Below, piece by piece: positions 9,683-18,750 of a DNA stretch of 22,545 nucleotides (positions are counted from its first letter, which is position 1; the number at the start of each line of letters is the position of its first letter). Both the position numbers and the translations under genes were made by a program. Location of the stretch: positions 1 to 22,545 of the forward strand of contig JABANN010000536.1 of NCBI GenBank assembly GCA_013115125.1, in the 5' to 3' direction. Source of the stretch: Perkinsus olseni. Its lineage: Eukaryota; Perkinsozoa; Perkinsida. The notes below the pieces were generated by a model. It was not told where the DNA came from and ran no database searches. It saw only the letters and a list, made by a program, of their open reading frames with translations.

Positions 9683-11950
9683 ATGGCCGTCGAGCTGATA
9701 GCTAAGAGCTCTCGCGGGTCGATAAGCTGCTCTATATGGTCATTCCTCTATGTCGTTTTTCTTGTGCTCTTTGCTGCATTCGCCATTTACTCGGCAGTTT
9801 ACACGAGCGTACATGCGCAGGAGTCAATTGTGACTCATGTGAGCCCCCAGCAAGTAGTGCATGCTTCGACCTAAGATACGGATTAAAGATATCTTTCTCA
9901 GCTGATGGACTTGGCAGAGAGCCTCGGCGTTGCGATATTTCTGCCGATTAACCCGGTGCGAGCGTCATGGGTGCTCGCCATCGTTCTTGGCGTCTTGGTG
10001 CCTTTTGCTGCTATCTTTGGTATCACTTACCATTGCAGCTCAACCGCCAGGTAAGGGATGGTAGATATCCTACATGCTGGGAAGATACGAATTAGGTTGG
10101 AAGTGTACATTTCATATAGTAAAGATACGCTGTAGATTGAAATGTGTATACATTGCGTGATGATTATTCATCAGACGAATTGTGTATATCTTTGAGTACC
10201 TGCCAGAAGCGGGTCTCGGCCGCATCCGGGGGTCATGGGTGTTTCACCATACTCCAACTCATACTCGCATGCTGGCAATTTATGAGTAGGAAAGATATCT
10301 CGCCAGTACGGATGTAATGAGTCTAGCATGATAATCTCCTCGTTCGCTTCTTCCCCTGCCCATGAGTGGCATCTCAGAAAACGCAAACCATGGAAGTACC
10401 TCGTCGGCGGCTCGTTCTGGGGGCTCTTGTTGTTGACCTTCGTCGGTGCTCTCCTGGTTGGCGGCACTGGAATCGGTATGTCGGTCATTGGCAAGCTGAG
10501 CATGAATGAGTTACAGAGAGAGGCGAGTGGGGTACGACTGTCAAGTCTAAGATTCTCGCGGGATGCGGGTCTCGTAGCGATCGCGTTTCTTTCTATGACT
10601 TTGCACGGCGACTGTTTAAATCGTAATTTTAATTTCACCATTTCTAGTTGGAGAACGCTCAAAGGTTAGTAGTGACTCAAACGAGATTGTGGAAGATTTG
10701 CAAGTCTTGCAATGCAAGATTTTCTCAGGTCAATAAGTATCCAGAGCTTGCCCTTGGACTCATCACGTTGAAGTTAATTCGAGATTACTCAATCACCATT
10801 CCGTAAGCGCGAGATCATAATCAACTTCGTAGCGCGCGACATTTCCTTCTCTCCTTCCTGAGCATGACTTGTGCGTCGCTCCGCCTTTTTCAGAGTTGGG
10901 GAACTCGAGAAGGCCGTGGAGAGATACACTGACGCCCGGTGTACAGCCTTCCCAGTCGGCGTCACCTGTTCGAGACCCCTCATCAACGAAATACGATGCA
11001 GTGGTGTCGATGGTAAGGCTGATCGCGATCGAAGGGCGGCGGGGTGCACGCTAGTATCCCCCAGCTGCTCGGTATGGTCAAGCGCAGTTTGTTCATGAGG
11101 CTCCTCCGGGGGCCACGGGGAGCAGAACTTGTGCTGCAGAACAGACTGAAAATCCTACTTCGCGCGCGCCACAAAATTGGTGTTTCCGCTGTTATTTCAG
11201 CTGGCGATTTCTCGGACATCATAACAGCGGTCTGTTCCACAGTACCCTCAGTTGAGGGCTTCGCACCACAACGACGTCACTGTGCGGCCTGTCTCGAGCT
11301 GGTCGGAGTTTCTGCGGCTTCTAACGTGAGTACCGGGAGGTATCAGTTGTCATAGCCCTAAGACTATGCTCAGCGGACTGCGGCTTCCAAATTGGAAGTT
11401 TTGATCCATTGGTTTGTACAGTTTGACAAACTGAGCTTTTTACTCGTTCTGAAGGAAACTAGGAGGTTGCAAATTGTGGATAAAATATTCCTTCTATAAT
11501 ACAACTGATGATGAGGAATGCTCAGGAAACCTTATCGTGCCGGCTTCCCGCCGAATCAGAAATCATTAATGTCCAACCTTGGAATAGAGGGTGTGGATTT
11601 CTAAACTACGGATCACGCCTCGCTTCGCTCCGCTTGATCTCGCCGACTCACTTCAGTCGGCTTTGAACTCACAGCCCTATCTCTCAGGTTCTTTGTTCTT
11701 GTACTTCTCAGCTGCGAGTGTGGCTGCAGGCTATTTCCGAGGAGGACCAGCGGCAATGGATGATAATAGGCGTTCAGAATGCTATGATCTCAGGGGTCGC
11801 GTTGATAACCCTAATTTGGTGGACGATCTGGCAAGTGAGTTCACTCGTTAGTTGAGCGAGAAACTTGTGTATTTTCGGTTTTATTAGATATGGCATCGCC
11901 GAGACCATCAAGAAGGTGGATGGCATCGTAAACTGAGCAGCACCGCCTGA
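9683..11950 (+). CDS. four-helix membrane protein, tetraspanin-like layout (copy B)
   Basis: Exons in consistent phase: 9683-9853, 9902-10050, 10378-10531, 10648-10802, 10894-11012, 11201-11325, 11422-11475, 11688-11834, 11888-11950; about 378 aa ending in TGA. TM1 FLYVVFLVLFAAFAIYS, TM2 VLAIVLGVLVPFAAIFGI, TM3 FWGLLLLTFVGALLVGGTGI and TM4 MISGVALITLIWWTIW. Exon 2 is 149 nt and exon 8 starts a 147-nt unit, the same as in copy A. The proteins align across these exons, for example CSSTAR with LSSTIR before TM3, and VLCSCTSQLRVWL with VLCLCSSLLKTWV before TM4. The large extracellular loop has conserved cysteines (ARCTA, VTCSR, IRCSG, TAVCS, HCAACLE). There is no CCG motif, so call it tetraspanin-like only by topology. 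Function unknown; presumably plasma or endomembrane. The two copies arose by an old tandem duplication, because protein identity is low while exon structure is kept. Confidence 0.75.
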
Positions 11951-12546
11951 CTTTATATATGATACAGCATCATACGTTTAATTTGATTTGTTTTTCAATC
12001 TGTACTGATTTAGTCCTAGTTTCACCCATTCGTGTCGGCTTTTTGTTAGGCTAGTGTCACAAAGAATGTCCCCAACTGAGCTCATCGGCAAGAGTCTCAC
12101 AAAGCCGGAACCGTTAGCGTTGAACTATAAGCTCACACACGCAAAACGCCGTTGACATTAAATTGTCACCATCTTGAACTATTGAGGTGTGAATATTATA
12201 TTTATGAATAATAATGAACCTGAAGTAAATGTAATATTAGCAGCAATTAGTAACATGACTATTAAATAAATCTATTGTGCTTGGGTGAATCTTGATCAAG
12301 TTTCTCTGAGTGAGTTTCCTGAGCGAGGCGAAGCCTGTATATTCTGGGTATAACATGCGGAAGCCTTCACAGTGTGACTTCGGGAGCAGCCCTTACCAAG
12401 TCGTGGTTCATTTGCGCATGCGGGCGACACCCGGATGAAACGAATATGATAGATCTTCTAACGCAAGGGGAAAATCGTTGCTTCAATGCAGCACATGAAC
12501 ATAACATCATCGTAACAACATAATCATCATGAGCCGTCCAAGAGTG
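11951..12546. other. noncoding spacer between convergent genes
   Basis: The membrane-protein gene (plus) and the aspartic protease gene (minus) converge here, so this spacer contains both 3' ends. It is AT-rich, especially 12180-12270. From about 12458 upward it is homologous to the sequence past the stop of the second protease copy (about 16952-17024), marking one edge of a segmental duplication. No other feature seen. Confidence 0.6.
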
Positions 12547-13737
12547 TTAATTCTCAAGTAGAGCTATCTTATTATTAGTGTAATCAACATGAACGCTGTA
12601 CGCCCTGAAGAAGGGTGTACCAATAAGGTTCATGTCGTTTTCCTGCACGAATATTATCACATCCCCGTTCCCAGTGTGCACACAGTAATGCTTTGGGTGT
12701 ATCTTAATCGGGATAGAATTATCTCCCTCTCCCAATTGGAGTCCCAACACCGGCAGACTGTCGAAGGCTTCTTCCTTGGCACGTGCGAGACCCGCCTCGC
12801 GGTCCAGCCACCACGTCTCATTCATCTGCTTCTCACTGTAGCCGATTTTCTCCAGTCTCATTCTGAGCTTGCTTTCGATATCTTCTAGTAAACCTGGATA
12901 CGGCAGGTATATGCCGTCGGACCCCGAATCCACCGTGCTCAGAAAAGAGATAGGACGCTTCCTCACGAGGCCTTCCTTCATTAGTAGTGCACCTTGGGCA
13001 TCGAACAGCCTCAGTGACGAGACCCATACAGCAGCGAACGCCCGGTACGACTCCGGATCATAAGCATAGTCTACGAATTTGTATTCGCCCGCCTTGGACT
13101 CATCAAGCGCATCGCCTAGCGTCAGCTGCCCGGATATACGGTAAGAATTTCTGCTGCCATCCGTGTGAAGGGTGTATGACCGGCGTCCAATGACGTTAAG
13201 GCGGAGGATGGAATCGAGAACACTCTCTCCGCCAGGCCACGGGTGAGGAACAGTGGAGCTCGGTTCCAAATTCGATATTCCGAAGAACCCGTATGGTTTG
13301 CCTGCCGTCTTCCATTTGCGGGCTCTGGAAATCACGAATGGAAAATTAGCAGCTTCACGACCACCCAATACCAACGTGCCAGTGCGGTTGATACCTTTGA
13401 TACGATCTCCATCCTTGAACTTCACACCTGGGAGAGGTTGCGTCTGGCTGAATTTACAAGGAGACTCCTCCGAGCAGAAGTAGCAGCCGGCGCGTGGGTC
13501 ATCACACGCGCCTTTGCCGAATTCTCTTTCATACCATCGGCCGTCCATAACCACGAGTCCCCAGAAACCAGAGTCCAAGATCAGCTTCACGACTTGACCG
13601 TCGATGTTGACGGTGACGAAACCTTCCTCGGCTGGCATCGTCACAGTCTTGGTCGGGGCGTCTGCTACCACTCCTGAGGCTTCACATAAAATATGGAGAG
13701 TAACGCCGAACATCATGGCGGCGAAGGGCGTCCACAT
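12547..13737 (-). CDS. secreted pepsin-like aspartic protease (family A1), copy 1
   Basis: Single exon, 396 aa, from ATG at 13737 to the stop at 12547. Residues 1-26 form a signal peptide (hydrophobic FAAMMFGVTLHIL, then Ala-rich cleavage region). The mature protein has the two-lobed pepsin pattern: first catalytic motif VKLILDSGFWG (Asp55), second FLSTVDSGSDGIYLPYPGL (Asp270), and the C-terminal strand IGTPFFRAYSVHVDYTNNKIALL. Both motifs use DSG, which is accepted in active A1 proteases. A cysteine cluster (GACDD, CYFC, SPCKF) in the N-lobe is shared with the second copy. There is no obvious long propeptide, so activation may differ from pepsin. Expected role: extracellular or vacuolar protein digestion. 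It lies on the same strand as the REEP gene and as copy 2, and diverges from copy 2 abruptly at the start codon. Confidence 0.88.
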   Translation of the reverse strand: MWTPFAAMMFGVTLHILCEASGVVADAPTKTVTMPAEEGFVTVNIDGQVVKLILDSGFWGLVVMDGRWYEREFGKGACDDPRAGCYFCSEESPCKFSQTQPLPGVKFKDGDRIKGINRTGTLVLGGREAANFPFVISRARKWKTAGKPYGFFGISNLEPSSTVPHPWPGGESVLDSILRLNVIGRRSYTLHTDGSRNSYRISGQLTLGDALDESKAGEYKFVDYAYDPESYRAFAAVWVSSLRLFDAQGALLMKEGLVRKRPISFLSTVDSGSDGIYLPYPGLLEDIESKLRMRLEKIGYSEKQMNETWWLDREAGLARAKEEAFDSLPVLGLQLGEGDNSIPIKIHPKHYCVHTGNGDVIIFVQENDMNLIGTPFFRAYSVHVDYTNNKIALLEN

Positions 13738-14669
13738 TGCGCAGAGAAACCTAATCTGCAGCTGAGGGATTATACCATGGAGTCCACGGTCTACCGCGAT
13801 GTGGCATACCGAATCTCGCAGAGGTTTCCGACTCGCTAATCGCTACGCTCAACTCCCTCGCCTGGCGGAAGAGAAGCTGTCTCCGACCGTCTCGGGCGTA
13901 GCGCGCGTGAGTCGCGACGGACGGTTATGGTAACTCCTCATCCGATTTTAACGAAGAATGCATCTCAATACACGGCGAGCTCACTCGCGATTCTCTCAAA
14001 GGACATGGGGCAAAGCTTCGAAAATATATGCACGGACTTTCATATCGTTTGCATACCGTGAAAATCGGACAGGATGCTGATGCACCGGACGGCTCCCCGG
14101 AGTGTCACTCGAGGCAGAGAAGGGACGTCCGAGACTCCTAGTAGGGCATGCCCACCTCTGTCAGCCCTGCATCCAGCTCGGAAAAGTGACAGAGGTTGGA
14201 ATGGTAGGCTAATCTGCAGCCTCATTAGGAGAGCACCTCAAGGTGGGGTGCCAATATGTGTAAGGCGGTGTATCGGACTCGAAGCAGCACAGATATTCCG
14301 CTGCACTGAATAACTTCTTCAGAAGAAGGCTCCCATCATGGTCTTTCAGGATGCCCATCGTGCGTTCGAGGTCAATCGGGTAACGTTTCATCCGCACAGT
14401 TGCGTCTGTTTCGAATTTATCTAAATGTGTCAGCAGCACGCATGACGCTTTTCGCGATTCCGGCGAATCGTGGGATGCAACCCTCGCGGATCATCTCGAG
14501 AAGTGGCATTCGGGCGAACTTCGGTGGGTCTCTTTTGTCTGCATGAGAGTTCGCCTTTAGACTGCACGCCCAACTCATAAAAATACAAGACAGTTGCGGT
14601 AACAGAAACTGGGAATGGAAAGTGACTAATAAGTCTCGGAAATTCAACTTTCGAGGAGCATCGGAAGGA
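13738..14669 (-). other. spacer with unassigned minus-strand open frames
   Basis: About 0.93 kb between protease copy 1 and the REEP gene. Two minus-strand stretches look more protein-like than background. One runs 14577-14417 from an ATG (MSWACSLKANSHADK, then MPLLEMIREGCIPRFAGIAK). The other is in a different frame, 14432-14228, with an acceptor-like TTTAG before it and a GT after it (RMKRYPIDLERTMGILKD, then SLLLKKLFSAAEYLCCF). I could not join them with a plausible intron and recognise no family. They may be exons of a small gene or chance frames. Confidence 0.3.
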
Positions 14670-16934
14670 CTAGTTTTTACTAGCCTTCGAAGACTCAGCC
14701 GCCGCCATTCGCTGGGCCTTCTCTCTAAACTCCGGCACATCCTGAAGAGGAGGATACGCAAAGGATGATAGCATCAATTCAATAGTGTAAAAATACGGGC
14801 GAGCTTCCCTTAGTAACGCAGTTATACCACACTTCCCCCAACTCTCACCTCGCCTTTCCTCAACATGCCTGTATCTTTCACATAAACTGGCGGTGTGACG
14901 AACAGATCCTTCAACTCGAGAGCTTGACTGACGACCGGCTTCACGCAGGAATCGTAGACCACCCCGCAGGCGTCGAATTCGTCAAGGCACAGATAAATCT
15001 GATATAAATTTTTCCATAACTTCTAGCAGATGCCAGGGGTTACACACCATGGGAGTGGAGAAACGGAACGAACGACGGCGGCTTGTGAATTTCAGGAAAG
15101 TAGAGAATGCATAACGCCAACAGCGAGAGGAAACTCGAATAGCGTCAACTCGCCTTGAAAGATGAGTGGATATGTAACACCCACATACAAGCGACCTTGT
15201 CTCGATCGACTCGACGCTCCCAAACTGTCGATATCCCCCAGCTCACTTCAAGCAGCGGCCGGACAAAGTTGTGGTACGGCAGCCAGAAGTACACTGTATT
15301 GAATAGCGGCTCTCCGATGAGCAGAAACTCGAAGATGGCCCAGTACATCAGAAGTTTCTGAGAAGAGACAAGACTTCGGAAGAATGAGAATATGGCCTTC
15401 CCAAAGCCTTCGGGTGATGTCGCTGGCAAGGGAGTGCCGAGGCTCGCGTCGGTTCATCGCCGCATGAGAGCTCAACCTAGATACTACTGTGCGCGCGACA
15501 CGAGGTGTCATAATGGAGAGCTTCTAATTGGACTTCACGTCTAGAGAGGACTAAAGGTTGAGTGCTTCGATGTACCCGCCTAGCGCGTTTCCAGGCCGGT
15601 AACTGCGGGTTGTTAAGATCTCAACCTTTTCTCCGGATCATTATTAACAATGATTTAACGAGTATCAAATTCTCCACGATAAACGGCATGCAGCCATGCA
15701 GCATGGCACGAGTGACCACGAACTGAACCCCCTCTTGAAGATCCGAAGAGCGAAATGCGATGCCATGAAGGCGCTACTACCCGCTAATGATACCGAAAAT
15801 AAATTTGAGAAGATACGGTCAACATTTTCGTGATTGGTGGCTTTATCAGCTGTAGCCGGAGACAGTACCGCGCATCAGTCAGACCGGGGTTTTTCGGTTC
15901 GCAGGTATACAAATTAACCACGCGGCCAAATGGCTCAAGTAGAACATACTTACTAGCCTCGAGTTTGCACTCCACTACCCCATTCTGTTAACCGAGCTCA
16001 TTCTCAAGCGACCCTTTACTACCCTCGCTACAGCGTAATCCACTTGATTCTGACCTAGAATCATGAAGGTACGATAAAGGGGATAGACAACACCGGTCAC
16101 ATTAGAAATCGGAGATACCATCTCTCCACTTATAAGACAAATAACGGCGAAAATGTACCCTGCTGCTGCTAGAATCACTGAAACCTGAGGAAAAAAGAAC
16201 CTCAGGCCGCCTGAGTCAGGCGACATTCCTGACGAATTCGACACAGATGGAGTGTCTTCCGATGTCTTCGTTGACTCCTCCACATGGGAACAGAAAAAGT
16301 GCATGCCCCGAAGAGGAAAGTACCAAGAATGCGGCTGCTATCTTGCTGCACGAGGATGTCGAGGGGACTATGAAATTTGCTCGAGAAAAGTGTTGAGACA
16401 GTCCGACACGGCAAGAGCTGTACTCGACCTAAACGACCAATCTCCGAAGCAGATTCCATTGGCGAATGAGACTCAACAAAATGATGGGTATAATTTCATC
16501 CTTCATACCTCAGCAATAATGAGGCGACCATGCCACATGCAATAATGAGGCCCTTGGGCCGCAGATCAGAGAGCGCCCGAATGTCGCTAAAATACGATTT
16601 TCAAAGACCCCCCTTCAAAATGGATAATATGGATATAATCTTTAGTACCATAACACCACCGAAATCGACACGACTGACGTATGATCACCCCGAGCCCCCC
16701 TTTTCACCAGGAGTGAGTCACTACCGGTGTCCACTGTAACCTCCGAGCTGCTGCGGATAATGTATCACTCCTGGCCAAGTGCTGATTGCAGATTTGACCA
16801 AGACGCTCCAGCTGGGCCTCGAACTTAGAAAGATGATCTAATAGGTTGTCTTGCATAGATCGCTTGGCTGAGAAATTAACTGAGACGTTGTTGCGGAGGA
16901 ACGAGCCTTGTTCGAGTAAAGTTACATCTGCCAT
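14670..16934 (-). CDS. REEP/Yop1 (TB2/DP1/HVA22) family ER-shaping protein
   Basis: Five exons, all phase 0: 16934-16725, 16184-16044, 15357-15247, 15022-14849, 14741-14670; about 235 aa ending in TAG. Exon 1 encodes an amphipathic helix (LDHLSKFEAQLERLGQIC), as in the N-terminus of REEP5/Yop1. Exon 2 has the first hairpin (VILAAAGYIFAVICLISG) and the family signature start NVTGVVYPLYRTFMIL. Exon 3 carries LLMYWAIFEFLLIGEP and FWLPYHNFV, matching the conserved YW-F-E-W-P core. Exon 4 has FDACGVVYDSCVKPVV, equivalent to the family's GA-x-x-x-Y-x-x-x-x-x-P segment. Exon 5 is a short Ala/Lys tail (FREKAQRMAAAESSKASKN). These proteins insert hairpins into ER membranes and curve tubules. Exons 2-4 are confident; exon 1 and exon 5 fit by phase, splice sites and family pattern. 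The start codon lies only 90 bp downstream of the stop of protease copy 2 on the same strand. Confidence 0.85.
16512..16550. repeat. partial copies of the 32-mer intronic repeat in REEP intron 1
   Basis: The plus strand reads GCAATAATGAGG and, directly after, GCCACATGCAATAATGAGG. These are the reverse complement of the core of the 32-nt unit in the DEK-type gene's intron 7 (variant with GCATGTGGC). They lie inside REEP intron 1 (16724-16185), so in the pre-mRNA of both genes the motif reads in the same sense. No CTG run accompanies these copies. Confidence 0.75.
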
Positions 16935-16951
16935 ACCATAACTTTCCCGAC

Positions 16952-18203
16952 TTTAACGCAAGAGGGTGATACATGGACATAACATCATCACAACAACATA
17001 ATCATCATGATCCATCCAAGAGCGTTAATTCTCAAGTAGAGCTATCTTGTTATTGGTGTAATCAACATGAACGCTGTACGCCCTGAAGAACGGCGTACCC
17101 AGGACGCTGTCGTTTGTTTCTTTCACAAAAATAATATATTCTCCTTGTAAAGGGCCGGCACAATAATGTTCCGGGTGTATCTTGATCGAAATAGAATCAT
17201 AACCGTCATCCAATCGAAGCCCCAAAACCGGCAGGCTCTCAAAGGCCTCCTTCTTGACATAATCACACCCCCACTTGCTTTTCCGCCAAACTCCTGCTAT
17301 CTGCTGCTCTCCGTAACCACACTTCTTCATTTCTCTTTTCAACCCCTTCTCGATCTCCTCTAAAAGACCAGGGTAAGGCAGGTATATGTCGTTAGCACCC
17401 GTGTCCATGGTAGCGAGGAACGAGCTCAAGCGAAGACCCACCGGGCCTTCCTTAGTCGTGAGATTGCCTCTTGGACCGAACAGCTTAACAGAAGACACCC
17501 AGACCGATGTCATTATTCGGTGAAATCGGGGATGATACGTAAACACGGGGAACGCCCACTTGCTTGCCTTCGACTTCGGTATCGTGTCACCAAGCGTCAG
17601 CTGCCCGGTGACCTATCCTGAGACCTGCTTGGCTCCGGTGAGAAAAGTGTATGATTGGCGTCCGATGACGCGTCGGCGCACAAGGGCGTCGAGTAAACCT
17701 TCTTCTTTGAGCCATCGACCGTCAGGCGGTGGGGGATTTCCTGCTAGTAGACCGAAAAACCCGTGAGGTCGACCCCCTACCCATTTAATAGCCTTGAATA
17801 TCTTGAAAGTAATATTCACGGGATCGCCTGGACCGAGCACGAGGGACCCATTACGCTCGATGCTTTCGATCCGAGAGCCATCACCAAAGTTCGATGTAGT
17901 CACTTCCCCATTTTCGAAGCTACAAGGGGACTTCTTCGAGCAGAAGTAGCAGCCGGCCCACGGATCACCACACGCGCCTTCACCGAACTCGCTCTCATAC
18001 CATCTGCCATCTGCTAGTTTGATGCCCCAGGCGTTAGTGTCTAAGAGGAGTTTCACTTCTTGACCGTCGATGTTGACGGTGACGAAGCCTTCCTCGACTG
18101 GCATCGTTACAGTCTTGGCCGAGGCGTCTGCTACCACTCCTGAGGCTTCACATAAAATATGGAGAGTAACGCCGAACATCATGGCGGCGAAGGGCGTCCA
18201 CAT
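16952..18203 (-). repeat. segmental duplication containing protease copy 2 (partner 12458-13737)
   Basis: The two protease units match over the coding sequence and for roughly 70-90 bp past the stop, including TAATTCTCAAGTAGAGCTAT and a CATAATCATCATGA segment, then TAACGCAAG at the far edge. On the other side, similarity stops exactly at the ATG: both read GGGCGTCCACAT up to the start codon and then differ. The REEP gene lies between the two copies, so the duplication was not a simple adjacent tandem, or the intervening gene entered or was retained. Confidence 0.75.
17025..18203 (-). pseudogene. pepsin-like aspartic protease copy 2, in-frame amber codon, altered active site
   Basis: One open frame of 393 codons from ATG at 18203 to the stop at 17025, interrupted only by a TAG at 17615-17613 (codon 197). 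Signal peptide and N-lobe are nearly the same as in copy 1. The first catalytic motif reads VKLLLDTNAWG (Asp55): the glycine of D-T/S-G is replaced by Asn. The second motif is normal (FLATMDTGANDIYLPYPG, Asp about 267). The C-terminal 24 residues are identical to copy 1. The Gly-to-Asn change would be expected to impair catalysis, and the amber would truncate the protein before the second lobe. No frameshift is present, so decay is recent, or the TAG is a sequencing error, or it is read through. Regions before and after the TAG are conserved at protein level. Confidence 0.75.
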
Positions 18204-18267
18204 TAATACGGCGCATGCTGCTGCGCGCCCGCCAAATTTCTCGCTCCGCCCAGAAATTTACTTATGC

Positions 18268-18392
18268 CGCCCATGGGCATTTCTTGACCCGCCCTCCGAA
18301 ATTTCTTTTTTCGCCCATTGCCGTTTCTTCATCCGGCCTCCGAAATTTTCTTCTTTCGCCCATCGGCGTTTCTTGACCCGCCCCCTTTGACT
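18268..18392. repeat. tandem 44-45 nt GC-rich repeat, about 2.8 copies
   Basis: Units begin at 18268, 18312 and 18357 with CGCCCAT, continue through CGTTTCTTGACCCGCC or a close variant, and contain CTCCGAAATTTTC; the third copy is cut short. The surrounding sequence (18215-18445) is also pyrimidine-rich on the plus strand with many CGCC and CCGCCC words. It lies just upstream (by gene orientation) of protease copy 2, and starts right after the duplication edge at the ATG. Confidence 0.75.
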
Positions 18393-18485
18393 ATACCCGC
18401 CCCTCCTTTATCCTATTTCCGCCCTTCTTTCGCCCCTCCGCCCGGATCGGCGCCTCGTCGATGGGTCCTTCCGTCCTTGAATTGG

Positions 18486-18693
18486 CAGTTTCCACATCTC
18501 ATTTTGATCACGCGGTCAGTGTAGTAACTCTGATAGTGATGGATCGGCATCTCTGGCCTTCGATCCGGATGGGTTCCTGGCTGAGAGCTCTTCCCGTTCA
18601 TGAAGAGTCAGTTTCCACGTCTCATTTTTATCACGCGGTCAGTTTAGTAACTCTGATAGTGGCGGATCTTCTTCTCTGGCCTTCGACCCGGAT
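18486..18693. repeat. 85-bp direct repeat, period 123 bp
   Basis: Copy 1 at 18486-18570 and copy 2 at 18609-18693 both start CAGTTTCCAC and end CCGGAT, with about ten differences and no indels. They share words such as TCACGCGGTCAG and AACTCTGATAGTG. The 123-bp period is a multiple of three, so a plus-strand frame stays open over both, but no known domain is encoded. The second copy ends next to a consensus donor (GGGTAGG at 18699) that may serve the haemoglobin gene. Confidence 0.8.
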
Positions 18694-18750
18694 CGCCAGG
18701 GTAGGAACGGCAGGTCTCACAGCTGAGTTGAGTGGTGCTTCGCTTCTCAG

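Noticed and set aside
13243-13677. 144-codon plus-strand open frame
   Set aside because: Antisense to the aspartic protease gene; no recognisable domain and no splice context.
15145-15246. Extension of REEP exon 3 into VSWGISTVWERRVDRDK
   Set aside because: A GTGAGC donor follows LLE at 15247, and the exon at 15022-14849 continues the REEP family pattern in phase.
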